NCBI GenBank assembly: GCA_038503035.1
Contig: JAVSML010024348.1
Coordinates: 323,249-387,248, forward strand
From: Crocodylus rhombifer
Taxonomy: Eukaryota > Chordata > Crocodylia > Crocodylidae
Direction of reading: 5' to 3'
DNA length: 64,000 nt
Shown here in pieces: positions 11,561 to 23,066 of this stretch (its first letter is position 1; every line of letters begins with the position of its first letter). The translations under genes were made by a program, and so were the position numbers. Under the pieces are notes generated by a model that ran no database searches, was not told the origin of the DNA, and saw nothing but the letters and a program-made list of their open reading frames with translations.

Positions 11561-11815
11561 GGTGACCATATTATTTTTAAGGAAATCTGGGACACTGCCC
11601 CCGCCCGCTAAGTCAGCAGCACTGCTGTGGGCAGAGGCAGAAGCAAACAGGTAGGCACTGCCTACCTGCCTGGCACACCACGCCACTCAGCCTCCCTGCC
11701 AGCCTGCACCGTGTGCCCCTGCGATTATGGGACTTCTGTTTTAATTTTCACCAACCAGCTGAGACTGGCCTATGAAATCTATCACTGTCCTGGCCAAACT
11801 GGAGGCTGTGGGGGA
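11561..11815. mobile_element. Probable decayed miniature transposon
   Basis: The left edge GGGTGACCATATTATTTTTA followed by a GGGACACTG phrase resembles the end of a known type of vertebrate hAT miniature element. The matching right end is only suggested by CTGTCCTGGCCAAACTGG. No target duplication is visible. Confidence 0.35.
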
Positions 11816-13200
11816 TACCCAGTATCCAAAGGTTAATAACAATCTGTAATTAAGATATCAAAAACTGTAAACCAATGAAAGGATTAGTTAGATAGAGAGT
11901 GACTGTAATGGTTTTCTGTCTTCACTTTAAATTAAGAGCTTTGCTGGCTACCTGTATCAAAGTGATACGCCAAGTGGAAATATCTTAATGAATCAAAGGC
12001 CACATGGGTGAGGGGGTTGCAAGATGGTCCAGTGCTTAAAAAGCAAAGATGTAAACATGATTACGAGACTGAGGTGTGAGAAACATAAAAGATTTCAAAA
12101 GAGAAGCTTTGCCCTTTTGCACTTCACTAGCCCATGAGAGATGAAAATAAAATAATCCCCACCCTTGAGTCGCCTATCCATAGCAGCAGTGGCTGAAACC
12201 TTCCCACTGGGTAGCTAGATGGGGTGCTAGATGATAGGACACTGGGAGTTTCAGTCCAACTCTGCTCTGGTAGATGTACACCTCACAAAACCCTCCCACA
12301 GGATGTCAATGTGCTGCCAAAATCTAGCTGGAGGGGCACTTCACCCACCTGCTTTGGCAGCCAGCTGTGGCATGAGACGGGCCGGGAGAACAGAAACAGT
12401 GGCAAAGTTCAGTCCCAGGGGAAGCCATTGCTGCTAGGAGGAGGTGTCTGTTAATCCTCCCACCTCCTTCTTGCCCCAGAACGTTTGCATTTACATTGTC
12501 ATTCAATATACGTCTTGGCAGTGGCTGGCTTCCATGTTAATCCTCCCAGCAGCAGCAGCTTGCCCTGCTATGTCTCTATGAGCCACTGCCCTCTACCCAT
12601 GTGCAGAGCTGCCCAGCTATGCCTCTGCTCCACTGCACAGGAGCGGAAAGAACCCCTGCGTTTTTTCCAGTTCAAACATCCACACTAGGGCTGTAGCTAC
12701 AGCTAACACACCTGGTGTAGGGGCCTATCAGCAGTTCCCAAGTGGAACCATGATGAGGGAGGGAACACCAGCACTGGAGGAGTTTGGCCAGGGATTCCTG
12801 ATTGCACTGATTTTTAATTCACAAATCTGGTGACAACTGCAAATAGATTCACCCCACTCCTAGTGCTGGGATGAAAACTTTCTCTGGTACCTCCTTATTC
12901 CATGTTATTAAAATAACGAATGCTGATTTCCCAAGGGCCTGCTTCTAATAGCCATTCTCCCTCCAAGCAGTACATCAGCCTATGACTAGTTATGTGGTAG
13001 GTCAGTGGCACCGCATGGTGCTGCTCTACAACATTTAGCATATCAGCACGGGGCACTAAATTGGCCAACGTGTTCTGGCTACTTTGTACCGCTACTCCAG
13101 TGAGGTAAGGTGGATGAAATGGCTTTTTATGACTTAGGAGCAGGCTGTGCAAATAACTGATGCTCTTCCTTAAGCAGCTATTCCTGTTTGCATAAATAAA
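11816..13200. other. No gene or repeat recognised
   Basis: No supported feature. Short overlapping open frames only. Confidence 0.4.
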
Positions 13201-13214
13201 CATTCACTGGGGCA

Positions 13215-13420
13215 GCTCCAGTGAGTGCCCTAACCACTCACACTCTCATCTCCTGTCTGGCCAAGTGACTACTTCAGGCAAGTGGAACAGCTCCCTCAAA
13301 TCAGCAAGGGTGGATTGCCCCAGAATATCCTATAGCTTAGTGGTTAGGGCACTCACATGGGATGTAAGTGGGTTCCTATCCCTTAAGAAAGAGAAGGGAA
13401 TTAAACCTAGGTAAGTACCC
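13215..13420 (+). repeat. Possible tRNA-derived SINE
   Basis: TAGCTTAGTGGTTAGGGCAC (13332-13351) resembles a polymerase III A box, and GGGTTCCTATCCC (about 13370-13382) resembles a B box, at tRNA-like spacing, as in MIR-type SINEs. About 100 bp to the left an inverted copy of the A-box phrase (GTGCCCTAACCACTCAC, 13225-13241) is seen. The full SINE body is not recognised, so the limits are approximate. Confidence 0.45.
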
Positions 13421-14740
13421 TAGAAGCTGGGATACTGGCTAAAAAGAGCAGCCACTTCCTGATCACTATGCATGTCCCCACATGCAGGAGTGTGTGTTTG
13501 TAGCAGCAAAAAAGTAGCAGAACAAATTTGTGCTGCTACTTTTTGCCACTGCGCACATCCCTGCACATGGGCTTTGGTGTGGGGCAAAATGCCCCGCTTC
13601 AGGAAAACTGCTGTTTCCCCGCTGCTCCTGGCTCCCAGCATGCTGGCAGAGCTGGGGCAGAACTAGAAGAGAGACACTCTGGCTGGCAGCCAAAGGATCT
13701 CCTGGAAAGACTGAACCTCCATGTGTGCCAGCACGCATTGCTGTAGCATGTGCCATACTGCTTTTTTCTGCAGTGTTTTGTTGGGGGGGTTTTGCTACCA
13801 TCCTCATCCTGAAACAGTAACTATCGTCTTCTTTCAACTTTATACAATGACTAATAACCAATTCCTGTAAAAAGTGAATGCAAAAGAGTCATCTTCACTA
13901 CTCTAAGAACAAGCAGCTGAGCAAGATAAGTGATGTGTGTTTAAAACAGTTAAAAGTGAGTTTCAGGGCTTCCCCCCCCACCTACCCCCAGTGACTCAGT
14001 GTCTTTCCTATGTAAATCATAAGACCATGTGCCTCAGAAGCTGCTGTCTTGTGACCTGGCAGACAGGATCATTGGTCACAGAGAGTGGATTTAAAAATGA
14101 ACCCAGTGATGCCTCCCACCATGCTAATGGCAACAGGCTAATGGTACAAGATACAGTTAAACAGCAGCTACTTGCTTCTTGTTCTAATTGGTTCCCAGAG
14201 TATAAGTGCTGTGCTGCAGCCATGCTCATTTGTTGCTCAGCAACTGTCTTAATGAGGCAGAAGCTAATGAAGGGCCTGAGCCACAACCTAGTAACACAAA
14301 AGGAGCAATAGGATGAGTGAATAACTGGGGCGATTCCATCTCCCTGGAATCTCTGGGCATTTATACATATACTTTTTGGTCCTGCAATGCACCGGAGACT
14401 CGATTAATAGAGTCTGCTTTGCACACGAGCTGATGCGAGCTGCACTGCATCACATGCAGTTGTACAAGGAGCGAAGTGCATGTCAGCATGCACAAAATGG
14501 CAGCAGTGCAATTTTGAACTAAAGTACCTCTGATGTGTTTTAGTCCAAAAGTGCGCCGCTGCCATTTCCTCAGTGCTGATGTGTATTTCGCCACTGATAC
14601 GAGTGCATGTGCCGCAGCACCCAGCACTGCAGTGCATACGTGTATACAAATGCCCTTTGATTTCCTGCGAAAGCTGGGGCCTGATTCAGCACTGCTTATC
14701 TGAGCACTGTGCACAAACAGGCATTCCGGGAGATTAGGGA
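13421..14740. other. No gene or repeat recognised
   Basis: No supported feature. Open frames on both strands at 13.4-14.7 kb overlap one another and carry no known motif. Confidence 0.4.
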
Positions 14741-14825
14741 AAGGTTAGAACACATTAAAAAGGCTACCTGATCTAACTTACTTCACCAAGGTGCAGACCT
14801 TACACATAGATCTAAGTGTGAACTG

Positions 14826-15803
14826 TACAGAAATTCAGGAAGTTTAAGAAGAGTCTAAAAATGGCCAACCCAATTTAAGTTAACTGTACCTCAGAGGTGG
14901 TCTAACTTAGATCAGATCTAGCAAGACCAGTCTAAGTGAACTTCTGTACAGTTCCCAGCACAACCTCATACCTCCCCTTCCCTCCTCTCCCCTCAGCACT
15001 GGGCTATTTTAGGCCCCCAGTCCCTTGCCCCATCCCCAGACAGACAACCCACCTCTCCCTCAACCAGCCCCACCCTCCCCCCCAGCCCACTAACCAGTGC
15101 TGGAAACCAAAGAAGTAAGTCAGGGTGGGGAAAGGGTGGGCAGGATCAGGGGGTTTCTTTCTGAATGGGTTGCTCATCTGGACACGGGGGGGACCAGAGG
15201 GCTAAAAATAGCCCCTGGTCCCCGAGGGGAGAGAACCCCCCCATTACCCCAAGTCCTCCAACCCCCTGAAGGCCCCCACTAGCCCTCCAATCTTGTCAAA
15301 CACTTTTGGACCCCATCAAGCCCGCTGCAGATACTGATAGCATCCCAAGACTTCCCCCCATGGACCTGCTTTCCCCCCAGTCTTGCTGATCCACCCTGGA
15401 GATCTTGCTTGTCCCCCCAATCCCTGCAAGTCCCCCCCCCATGGAACTTGCTAGTCATCCAAACCCCCTGTGGACCCTGCTTGCCCCCCAACCCTCACCC
15501 ATGGACACTGCTTGCTCCCCTGATCCCACCAAACCCTCCCAAAAACCGCCAAGCCTCCCCCTGTCTCACCCAATGCCCCCTGTGTACCCTGCTAACTCCC
15601 ACATCTTCCCAACCACTCCTACACACCTTGCTAGCCCCCCTTACCCTCCAACTCCCCCCCAGACCCCATTTCCCCCTGATCCCCCCCAAGTCCCCACAGA
15701 CCCTGCCTGCCCACCTGGGCCCTCCACTAGTCCCCCGCATCCTGACTTACTTTAGGTCAGGTGGCCATTTTTAACTCAATCTAACCTCCCTGTATGTCTG
15801 TAT
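14826..15803. mobile_element. Inverted-repeat element with a C-rich core
   Basis: The left arm (about 14826-14950) carries ACAGAAATTCAGGAAGTTTA and, further in, TAAAAATGGCCAACC. The right end read on the other strand carries ACAGACATACAGGGAGGTTA and TTAAAAATGGCCACC at matching distance. Between the arms lies about 800 bp that is strikingly C-rich on the plus strand, with loosely repeated phrases such as GACCCTGCTTGCCCCCC. A nested short inverted repeat (GTGAACTGTACAGAA with TTCTGTACAGTTCCC) spans 14819-14955. No 8-bp target duplication is clear. Family membership with the other fold-back elements is inferred from architecture only. Confidence 0.6.
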
Positions 15804-16550
15804 ATATCCTGAGTGCCAAAGGAACAACACCAATGCCTATGATTCCTACCAAATATTTAAAATAGCAGAAAAAGATGATGTGAAATGCTTATGCAGTTCC
15901 CTGAAGATGGAAGGGTTGTCCCTTATCCCTCAGTGAACACAGAAGACATTGGATTTAAAGGAATTGTTATAGTTCCCTTGTTTAGGGGAGAAAAATGACA
16001 TTGGGGACTTCTGGGAGGATAGCATCAGTCATATGGTATGGAAAACAGCTACATAAGTGAGCCCAGTTTCCCAGGGTGAGGGATGGAGGGTATGTCATGG
16101 GGGTACCCCATGGATTCATGATTACAGTCCTATGAAAGGAGAGAGAGCACAGAAAGGCATTCCTAGTAACACAGCAGTGGTTAAGGAGTAGTTCATGATC
16201 TGGAGAGAGGTTCTGAGTGCACACCGCAATTGCGTACATTGTGCACTGGAGTATCTCCTGTTTCATTAATCTGCTGAACTGCATGTATCTCATCAGCAGG
16301 TGGGCTCAGGCTCTGTGCTCTGAGTACTGACAAGTGTAGTAGCACTCAGGTCTGGGCTTTTAGTTCAGCCCTGTATGAAATTATTGGCCAATTTCCTCCT
16401 TCTGATCTGGGAGGAAATTTAAGGTCAGTGGCATTTGTATCTGGGAACTGATTTGGGTTTTCCTCTTGTTTCTTCCTATAGTTTTATAGAAGCCCTGGGC
16501 ACATAGTAGACTGTTACTGTCTTGACTTTAATAATTGTGAAAAAAGCAAG
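15804..16550. other. No gene or repeat recognised
   Basis: Unique-looking DNA without a supported feature. Confidence 0.4.
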
Positions 16551-16558
16551 ATGAGCAA

Positions 16559-17613
16559 TAGTGCTGTGCGAAGTTTCGCTGGGTGTTTAATTTCAAAGCT
16601 ATTTCGATGCGTTTCGAACTAGAAACAGCAAAATCAAAACAAATGGATTTGACACAGCTTTGAAATGAAATGAGGGCACTCAAAATGTTTAGAAAGTTTC
16701 AAAATGTTTTGAGTTTTGAAGCTGTGCTTATTTGGCTTCAGCGCCGTTCCCAGGTGGCAGAGACAGCCTCCCCTCATCCAGTGCATATGCAGGGGCTCGC
16801 ACCCCCAGGAGGAGTCCAGCACAGCCCAGCAGCCCTGCTGGGGTACAAGCCCCTGGATCTGCACCCCAGATGGGAGGAGGCTGCCTGGGACTGGCGCTGG
16901 GTGCAGGCTGTGCCCAGCACTGGAGATAATTGCTCCTGCCACCTGTCCCAGGCAGCAGCTGCAGTCCCCCGTCATCTGGTGCACAGATCCAGGGGCTTGC
17001 ACCCCCAGGAGGAGTCCAGCACAGCCTGCCAGCCCTCCCAGGGGTGCAAGCCCCCAGATCTGTGCCCCAGATGAGAGGAGGCTGCCCTGTTGCCTGGGAC
17101 CCAGCACCAGAGATAATTGCTACCTGTCCCAGGCAGCAGCAGCAGCAGCCTCCTCCTCTCATCCGAGGCTCAGAGCCAGGTGCTTGCACCCCCAGGAGGG
17201 CTGCCAGGCTGTGCCGGACTCCTCCTGGGGCTGCGAGCCCCCGGATCTGTGCACCGGATGAAGGGAGGATGCAGCTGCCAGCAAGTGTCACGAGTTGTGC
17301 TTTGAAGAGTTTGAAGTGCAGTTTCCTAGAAACCCCTTCACCTATCTCCTTGAAATTTGACAGGCATCATGACCTCAGAAGGGGCTACTGTACCTGTAAT
17401 TTTGATCCAAATCAAGCAAGAAATGACAGTTCTAGGCATTTTCACGATTCTCCATTATAGCCCATGAGCGAAACGTCGAAACAGCGAAACAGTTTCGACA
17501 AAACGAAACGGGACAGTACTTTGAAACAAAACAAAATGATGAAATGAAACACTGTCCCTTCGAAGTGGCAAGATGCACATTGAAATGAAATAATGGTGTT
17601 TCACACAGCCCTA
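16559..17613. mobile_element. Long fold-back hAT-like element with internal 200-bp repeats
   Basis: Left end TAGTGCTGTGCGAAG. The right end read on the other strand is TAGGGCTGTGTGAAA. The perfect octamer ATGAGCAA flanks both sides (16551-16558 and 17614-17621), which is strong hAT evidence. The outer arms are AT-rich and contain many GTTTCGA/TTTCGAA words. The core is GC-rich and folds back: CTCATCCAGTGCA...GGCTCGCACCCCCAGG near 16775-16815 pairs with CCTGGGGCTGCGAGCC...TGCACCGGATGA near 17223-17262. The core also holds three direct copies of a phrase (GCTTGCACCCCCAGGAGG or close) at about 16793, 16994 and 17181, that is, units of roughly 190-200 bp. Open frames through it (16716-17261 and others) follow the repeats and are not considered genes. 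Confidence 0.88.
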
Positions 17614-17621
17614 ATGAGCAA

Positions 17622-19429
17622 CCCTGAAATTCTCTCTGTAGCAACTACAACAGTAACAGCAGCTAGGGAAGCTTCCTCCTGACAGTCTGCTTCAGCACTG
17701 TCCTGAAATGATCGCATCTCTCTAGTAGTGCAAACAGAGTTCAGTTCCCAGCCTAAAGCAAAAAGGAAAACCAATTAGATGCACCCAGTAATTTGGAAGT
17801 GCTTTGGGAAAGCTGAATATAAATTGCACAGCTCTTCTTTGCCTAATGTTAAATTTAACATTAAATTCAGTCTATTATTAATAGGAATGCTAACATGCAC
17901 CATGATTATTAATGTTACTTCTGCTAGATAATATATTTATACCATTTTTTACTAAAGGACTTGGCCATTCGGTACAACAGTGTCATGCTTTGTACTGTTG
18001 AGGTTGATTTGGCAGAGGTAAGCTACTGAAACCAGGGGATGTATCATGTTTAAATATAGTATGTAATGAAGATAGACTTGGATCCTAAAAAACATCCATC
18101 TGTCTTCAAGCAACCTTTACTCATTCAAGAAGACAGACCTACTGACAGCAAGCGAGAATCTTACTTTCTATGCCCCTTTTTATGAACATCAGCTTATAGC
18201 AACACAGTCTCATTTCTGCAGGTGACAGTTAGCTGTTAGTAATTTAGTTTGTATTAGTCTGGCTGAAGGAGATACGTAGGTGACATCCTTTCTCACCCTC
18301 CAGAATTGATTCTTTGAATAAAATGGAACTGAATTCAATGGAGCTCAATTCTTGGTTTATTAAAAACTGAAGCCTGACTGCAAAGTCAGTGTCAAAACCA
18401 GTCATGTCAAGCCCAAAAGTATAGACAGGTTCTCATTTTGGAAAATATGCAAGGCTTTGACTCCCATGCAGTTATCTTTATTTTCACTTAGACGTGAATC
18501 ATAGCCAACATTCCTGATATAGGTTCTGTATATTACAAATATTGAGAAAAGCAAAGGTTACCTGGTGCAAATTTTTATCAGTCTTAGTCTTCGGGCTGTT
18601 TTAAATTATCTTCCATGATTAAATGGGAAATACAACTTACTTGCTTTCAGTGTACTGTGCCAGATCTTTACCTGCTCTGATTTATCATAATTCCAGCCAA
18701 GTCGGATTGGATCTATGACAGATTGCACCAGCTGAGGAACTGCATCCAATCATCCAGACAAAATAAAGTCCATTGTATTTTTTGCTAAAAATAGAGCAGG
18801 ATTTCCAACAAATACCAGGGAAGTCAGTGTGCCCACAAAAGATTAACTGTATATTCCACTGCCCCCTCTAAAAGAGCTGAGGCTTTATGTTCCATGGTGT
18901 GGTAATATCTACTTTGGTGGCCAGCTGAGAAGCATGTACATATTCACATCAACACACAAAAGAGCTGGAGAGCAACAGCACCTTCCAACTATTATGCATA
19001 TCAAGTGGCAAGACAGAATTTCTGAATAGTAAGGTTTTTACAAAGAGCCAAGGATTTCTTACGGATGATATCTTTTTATTTGGACCAACTATGTAGGTGG
19101 GATAAAGTTAGACAAGATTTCAAATGCAAGATATTCTCAGGAGCTGGTGAAGAATACCTGCTAGAAAGGTTGGCCGCCAGTGGTTTAGACTGAGAATTCA
19201 GACACTGGACAATTTATATCAAGGGGGTCACCAGACTTCCAAAGAAAATGTTGCATAGTGAACTTCCAAGCTTCTGCGCCCGTGCCCAATCTTGTGAATC
19301 AGGAACAGGGCTCTTCAGATATCTCCAGACATCATGTTGCCTTGCAACATAAGACAATGACTATATGTGTTTATTCATCAGTAAGGTAATAAAAGTTTTT
19401 AAATTACTCTGTCTTAAGTCTTAATGATA
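17622..19429. other. No gene or repeat recognised
   Basis: AT-rich unique-looking DNA; no open frame above noise. Confidence 0.45.
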
Positions 19430-19437
19430 ATGTAGTG

Positions 19438-19787
19438 CAATGGTGCTCAACTTCCAGCCCATGGGCTGGATCCAGCTGTGTCAAACACATAGGGCTCCAG
19501 TGGTAATTGCTATGGCAAAGCCCAGAGCAACGGCTATTAACACAGCCACCATTCCCCCACAACCAAATTTCCAGATCCCGGGGGAGCCCCATGAGCTGGA
19601 TGACATGTCCCCACATATCAGCGTGCAAGCCGGGCTGGTAAGTGGGGTTGCAACAGTGGATCAACCCTGCACTCCTATCCTGTATTGGATCAGATCCCCA
19701 GACCAAGCCCATGTTCAAAATCCAGCCCAGTGACTAGCCCCATGCCATTCAGTCCATCCACAGGGCCAGATAAATTGAGCAGCACTG
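19438..19787. mobile_element. Non-autonomous hAT element, 350 bp
   Basis: Left end CAATGGTGCTCAACTTCCAG and right end AAATTGAGCAGCACTG are inverted copies. Flanking octamers ATGTAGTG (19430-19437) and GTCTAGTG (19788-19795) agree at 6 of 8 positions. The internal phrase GCCCATGGGCTGGATCCAGC is common in vertebrate hAT miniature elements. The overlapping opposite-strand open frames inside it are not genes. Confidence 0.78.
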
Positions 19788-19795
19788 GTCTAGTG

Positions 19796-20705
19796 TGAGT
19801 GCAGGTTCAGGACAATTTCTCTGAAACTCCTGCCAATATTTCACTGAGTAAAGGGTTTTATTTTCTTTTTCTGAATATTTCTAACTGTTGTGTAAACTAA
19901 GTGTAGGAGACAGTAGGACCTTTTGCAAAAGAAAAGCAAACCTGCAGGTTTCAGCCACAAAATCAAGGTCCAGTTTTCAATTTGTCCCATATTTGGGGAA
20001 GTTTAATTCTGTGACTTGATTCAACACAATTAAGAGTTTTAATCCAAAACCAAAAATCTGGAGAGTGCAGAACTAGATTTTCTTTGGCCTGGACTAGTCC
20101 CTAGTGTTTGTTTTAAGCCACCCACCCCGGGCTCTGCTATGAGTTGTTTTTTTCAATCCAGCGCGTGTATGGCATCCCCAGCAACTTAAGCTGGACTTGG
20201 TAAATGAAGAAGTAAATGAAATAATGAATGGTAGATCGAAGCTCAGTAGGTTTGTTCTCTTGATCCAGTCATAAAATACAAGGTCACCAGAACAGTGGAT
20301 ACAACAAAAGTCATATCTGCCTTCTGAAATTGCACCTAAAGTTTGCAAGGGAGGGACTGGGTAAATATAATATGTGCAAAAGGTACTTTTGCAAAGCCAG
20401 ATTGCCCCAAAGGCTGTGGAAGTCAGTGGGAAAGTCTCCCATTCACTTTAGTGCACTTGGAATCATCACATTTGTGTAAGTAACTTTGTGTGTGAGTCAT
20501 TTTTGAGGCAGCTTTGCACATGTTGGGGCAAAGGGTTTATTTAATTCAAAACGTACAAATGTAGAATAATTCTTCCCATGTAATTAACCTGTCAAACATA
20601 CAGCCACCATAGGATATTATTGAATCAAATAGCTTAATGAGATTTTACAAGTGAGTTAAGTCTGTTATCTGCAATAATATCCTGATGCTGTAGGGCTTAA
20701 GCAAG
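19796..20705. other. No gene or repeat recognised
   Basis: Unique-looking DNA. Confidence 0.4.
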
Positions 20706-21042
20706 GATTTCCACCCTTTTTATAGATGTCACCTTTTCTTTTTATTTTATAGCTGTTTAAAATCCCAAAACAGAAAGGGAAGTTTTGCATTAAATCCAAT
20801 CGCCTTTCGATCTGCTTTTAAACCATGTATAATTTTTCAGTGACTTATTAAGATATTAAGTTCAGGTTTCCATTTTTCTCCTATAAATATTGTAGGTACT
20901 GTAAACACTAACATCAAGGCAGTGGACAGTGTGTTGCCAACCTGCAAACTTCCTCATTTCACTGCTTTGAGTCGCCAGCTTTTATTATTTCCTCTTTGGT
21001 TTTGCTGGCTCAAATGAGCCAACTTGCCCCAACATAAAATTT
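20706..21042 (+). repeat. 337-bp direct repeat, copy 1
   Basis: Nearly identical by eye (about ten differences) to 24729-25064 in the same orientation. It is AT-rich, without inverted ends, open frame or A-tail. It could be a local duplication or an unrecognised interspersed repeat. Confidence 0.9.
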
Positions 21043-22952
21043 GCTAGCAGGTGTCAGGTCAGAAGCACAGCATGATGTGCTTTGCTCTGCTTTGGTAGAT
21101 TAGTGTGCAACTAGTTAAATGAAACACAAGAATGGAATAGTGTGTTTTTTTCAGGAATTTCCAGTTTGACTAGCCACCCTGTGAATGTCCCAGCTAAATT
21201 AGCATTATTGTCCATGCATCCTGTCTGCACTGGGATATCACTGCAGGTATCTACGAGTTGAACACTGGTCAGAGACGCAGGACAGCAGCTAAAGCAGTGA
21301 GCACAGCCTATCAAGCCCATGGGGGTGTAGGGAGTGGGCGGGGGCAGGGGCGAAGACCATGGCCCTCTGCTCCCCTAGGTGGCTGGAGGCTGCCTCACCC
21401 CAGGAGCTACACCCAGCTGATGTGCATGTACCATCAACTGAAGACAACCTGTCTGCCGTGGAATTGTTTGGGAAGTGGAGATAGAGGGAAGCAATGGAGC
21501 AGCTCCCTATAGCCTCCTGGCTGGAAAACTCACCTTTGAGGCAATTATATATTGCCACATATGCCAGCACTGGATATTTGGAATTGAATCCCTGTCTTGT
21601 TGCATCTATTAGAAACTGAAATCCACTTGGGAACCTAAGTGCTATTCACCCTTGCTTGAGTGCCTGAAAACCTGTTAATACAAAAGGTGGGTGGGTCATC
21701 ATTTTTTCCTCACTGCTTTTTGCTCACCATTAAAGCTAAGATGACAGAATGAAGAAAAGAAAAGTAGATATGTCCATGGATTTTCTGAAACTCAAACAGT
21801 ATGGAATAAGCACCTAAGTACATTTAGATATCTCATGGATGAAATAGGATTCGGCCCTTCATGCTCAAGTTGTGATTCTGCGTAAATGCATGGTGTGTAT
21901 GGCTTTGCACATGGATTTCCTCCCACTGAACCCATTTTCAGTAGACATTTGGACTCAATAAGACCACTAACTTATCTAAAGATATGTGCAGTTATCTACA
22001 GGATCAAGCCCTTATGACACAAAAAGGAGGTATGCATGGGGGGTTTTATACAGGAAGTGGTCTAATAGGGGCCAAGGTTTGAGATTTTATCTTCTAGGAT
22101 GTGATTCAGCCTAAGCATGTGGTCATTTTAAATGGGTGCTTCAGTCTAATGGACTTTGAAGGAACTCCGACACTTGCTTAATATGTGTTTTGCTGAAGCA
22201 AGGCCAAAATTCTCTACACAATGGTATTCTATTCTGGAAAGGAAACCTTTCTGAATTGTGATTTGCTGCTTTATCTCCTCACAAAAGAGTCTGCAAACTA
22301 ATCCATGTCCCCTTTTATTTGCAAGTAGATGTTTAAAGTATTGGCACTGACACTGGAAAATTGGAAACAAAGATTAAAGAACTCAAGTAGTCCTTGCAGA
22401 AAACAAAACAAAACAAAACAAAGCATTCCAGTCAAAGAAACCTTCCACCATCTCTTCCATGTGGTCCTTGGTACAGTTATTCAGAAGCAGTGTATGAAGA
22501 GATCTATCTGTGTAGGAGTGATGGACTTGTGTTTTAGGGACTGAAGTGGAGCTATGGAAGTGAAGGTTCATTCTCAACTCTGCCAGAGATTTCAGAGTAA
22601 AATCCTGACTCTCGCTGACTTCAGTGGAGTCAGGATTCCAGCCTTCTTGGCTAAGTACAGGTAGTCAAAAAGCCCGAGGCTGAATCAATCTTTGCAGGTT
22701 AATCTATGCTGTGTAGATTGAACTGATAAACAAGTGAACAAACATTCACTTTTGATTCCAGAAATATGGCCACATCTTCACTGGCTCAGGCCAGAAGCCA
22801 GGAGGCACTAGCTCCTGCTTCCCTGCTCACCTGGAGCAGGTAGCTTAGGCCAAGGGTAGTCTGCTCACCCTGTGAAGAGAGATTTGTGGGGGAGATGCAA
22901 AGCATCCTGGGAAGCTGAGGGACTGTGAGTTACCTTGAATCTGGAGAGGATC
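21043..22952. other. No gene or repeat recognised
   Basis: Unique-looking DNA. A short AAAAC repeat occurs near 22402-22421. Confidence 0.4.
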
Positions 22953-23066
22953 TGGGACAGAAGTTCAATAAACTGATTTAACTTAAACCAGTTAAGCCTG
23001 ATACTACATCCATCCAGGTTTACCTTAAACTGGTTTTGGCCATTTTGAAAGTGGTTTCTGTCCCTA
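22953..23066. mobile_element. Small inverted-repeat element, second TAGGGACAG copy
   Basis: Ends TGGGACAGAAGTT and, from the other strand, TAGGGACAGAAACC. It shares with 95-282 the phrases AAACTGGTTT and TGATACTACATCCA (inverted). No clear target duplication. Confidence 0.6.

Noticed and set aside
16634..17460. Several open frames of 130-187 codons on both strands
   Set aside because: They result from the GC-rich repeated core of the 16.6 kb element; no start context or domain.
20706..21042. Reading the 337-bp repeat as LTRs of an element spanning 20.7-25.1 kb
   Set aside because: The repeat lacks TG...CA ends, no target duplication is seen, and the 3.7 kb between the copies holds no retroviral open frames.
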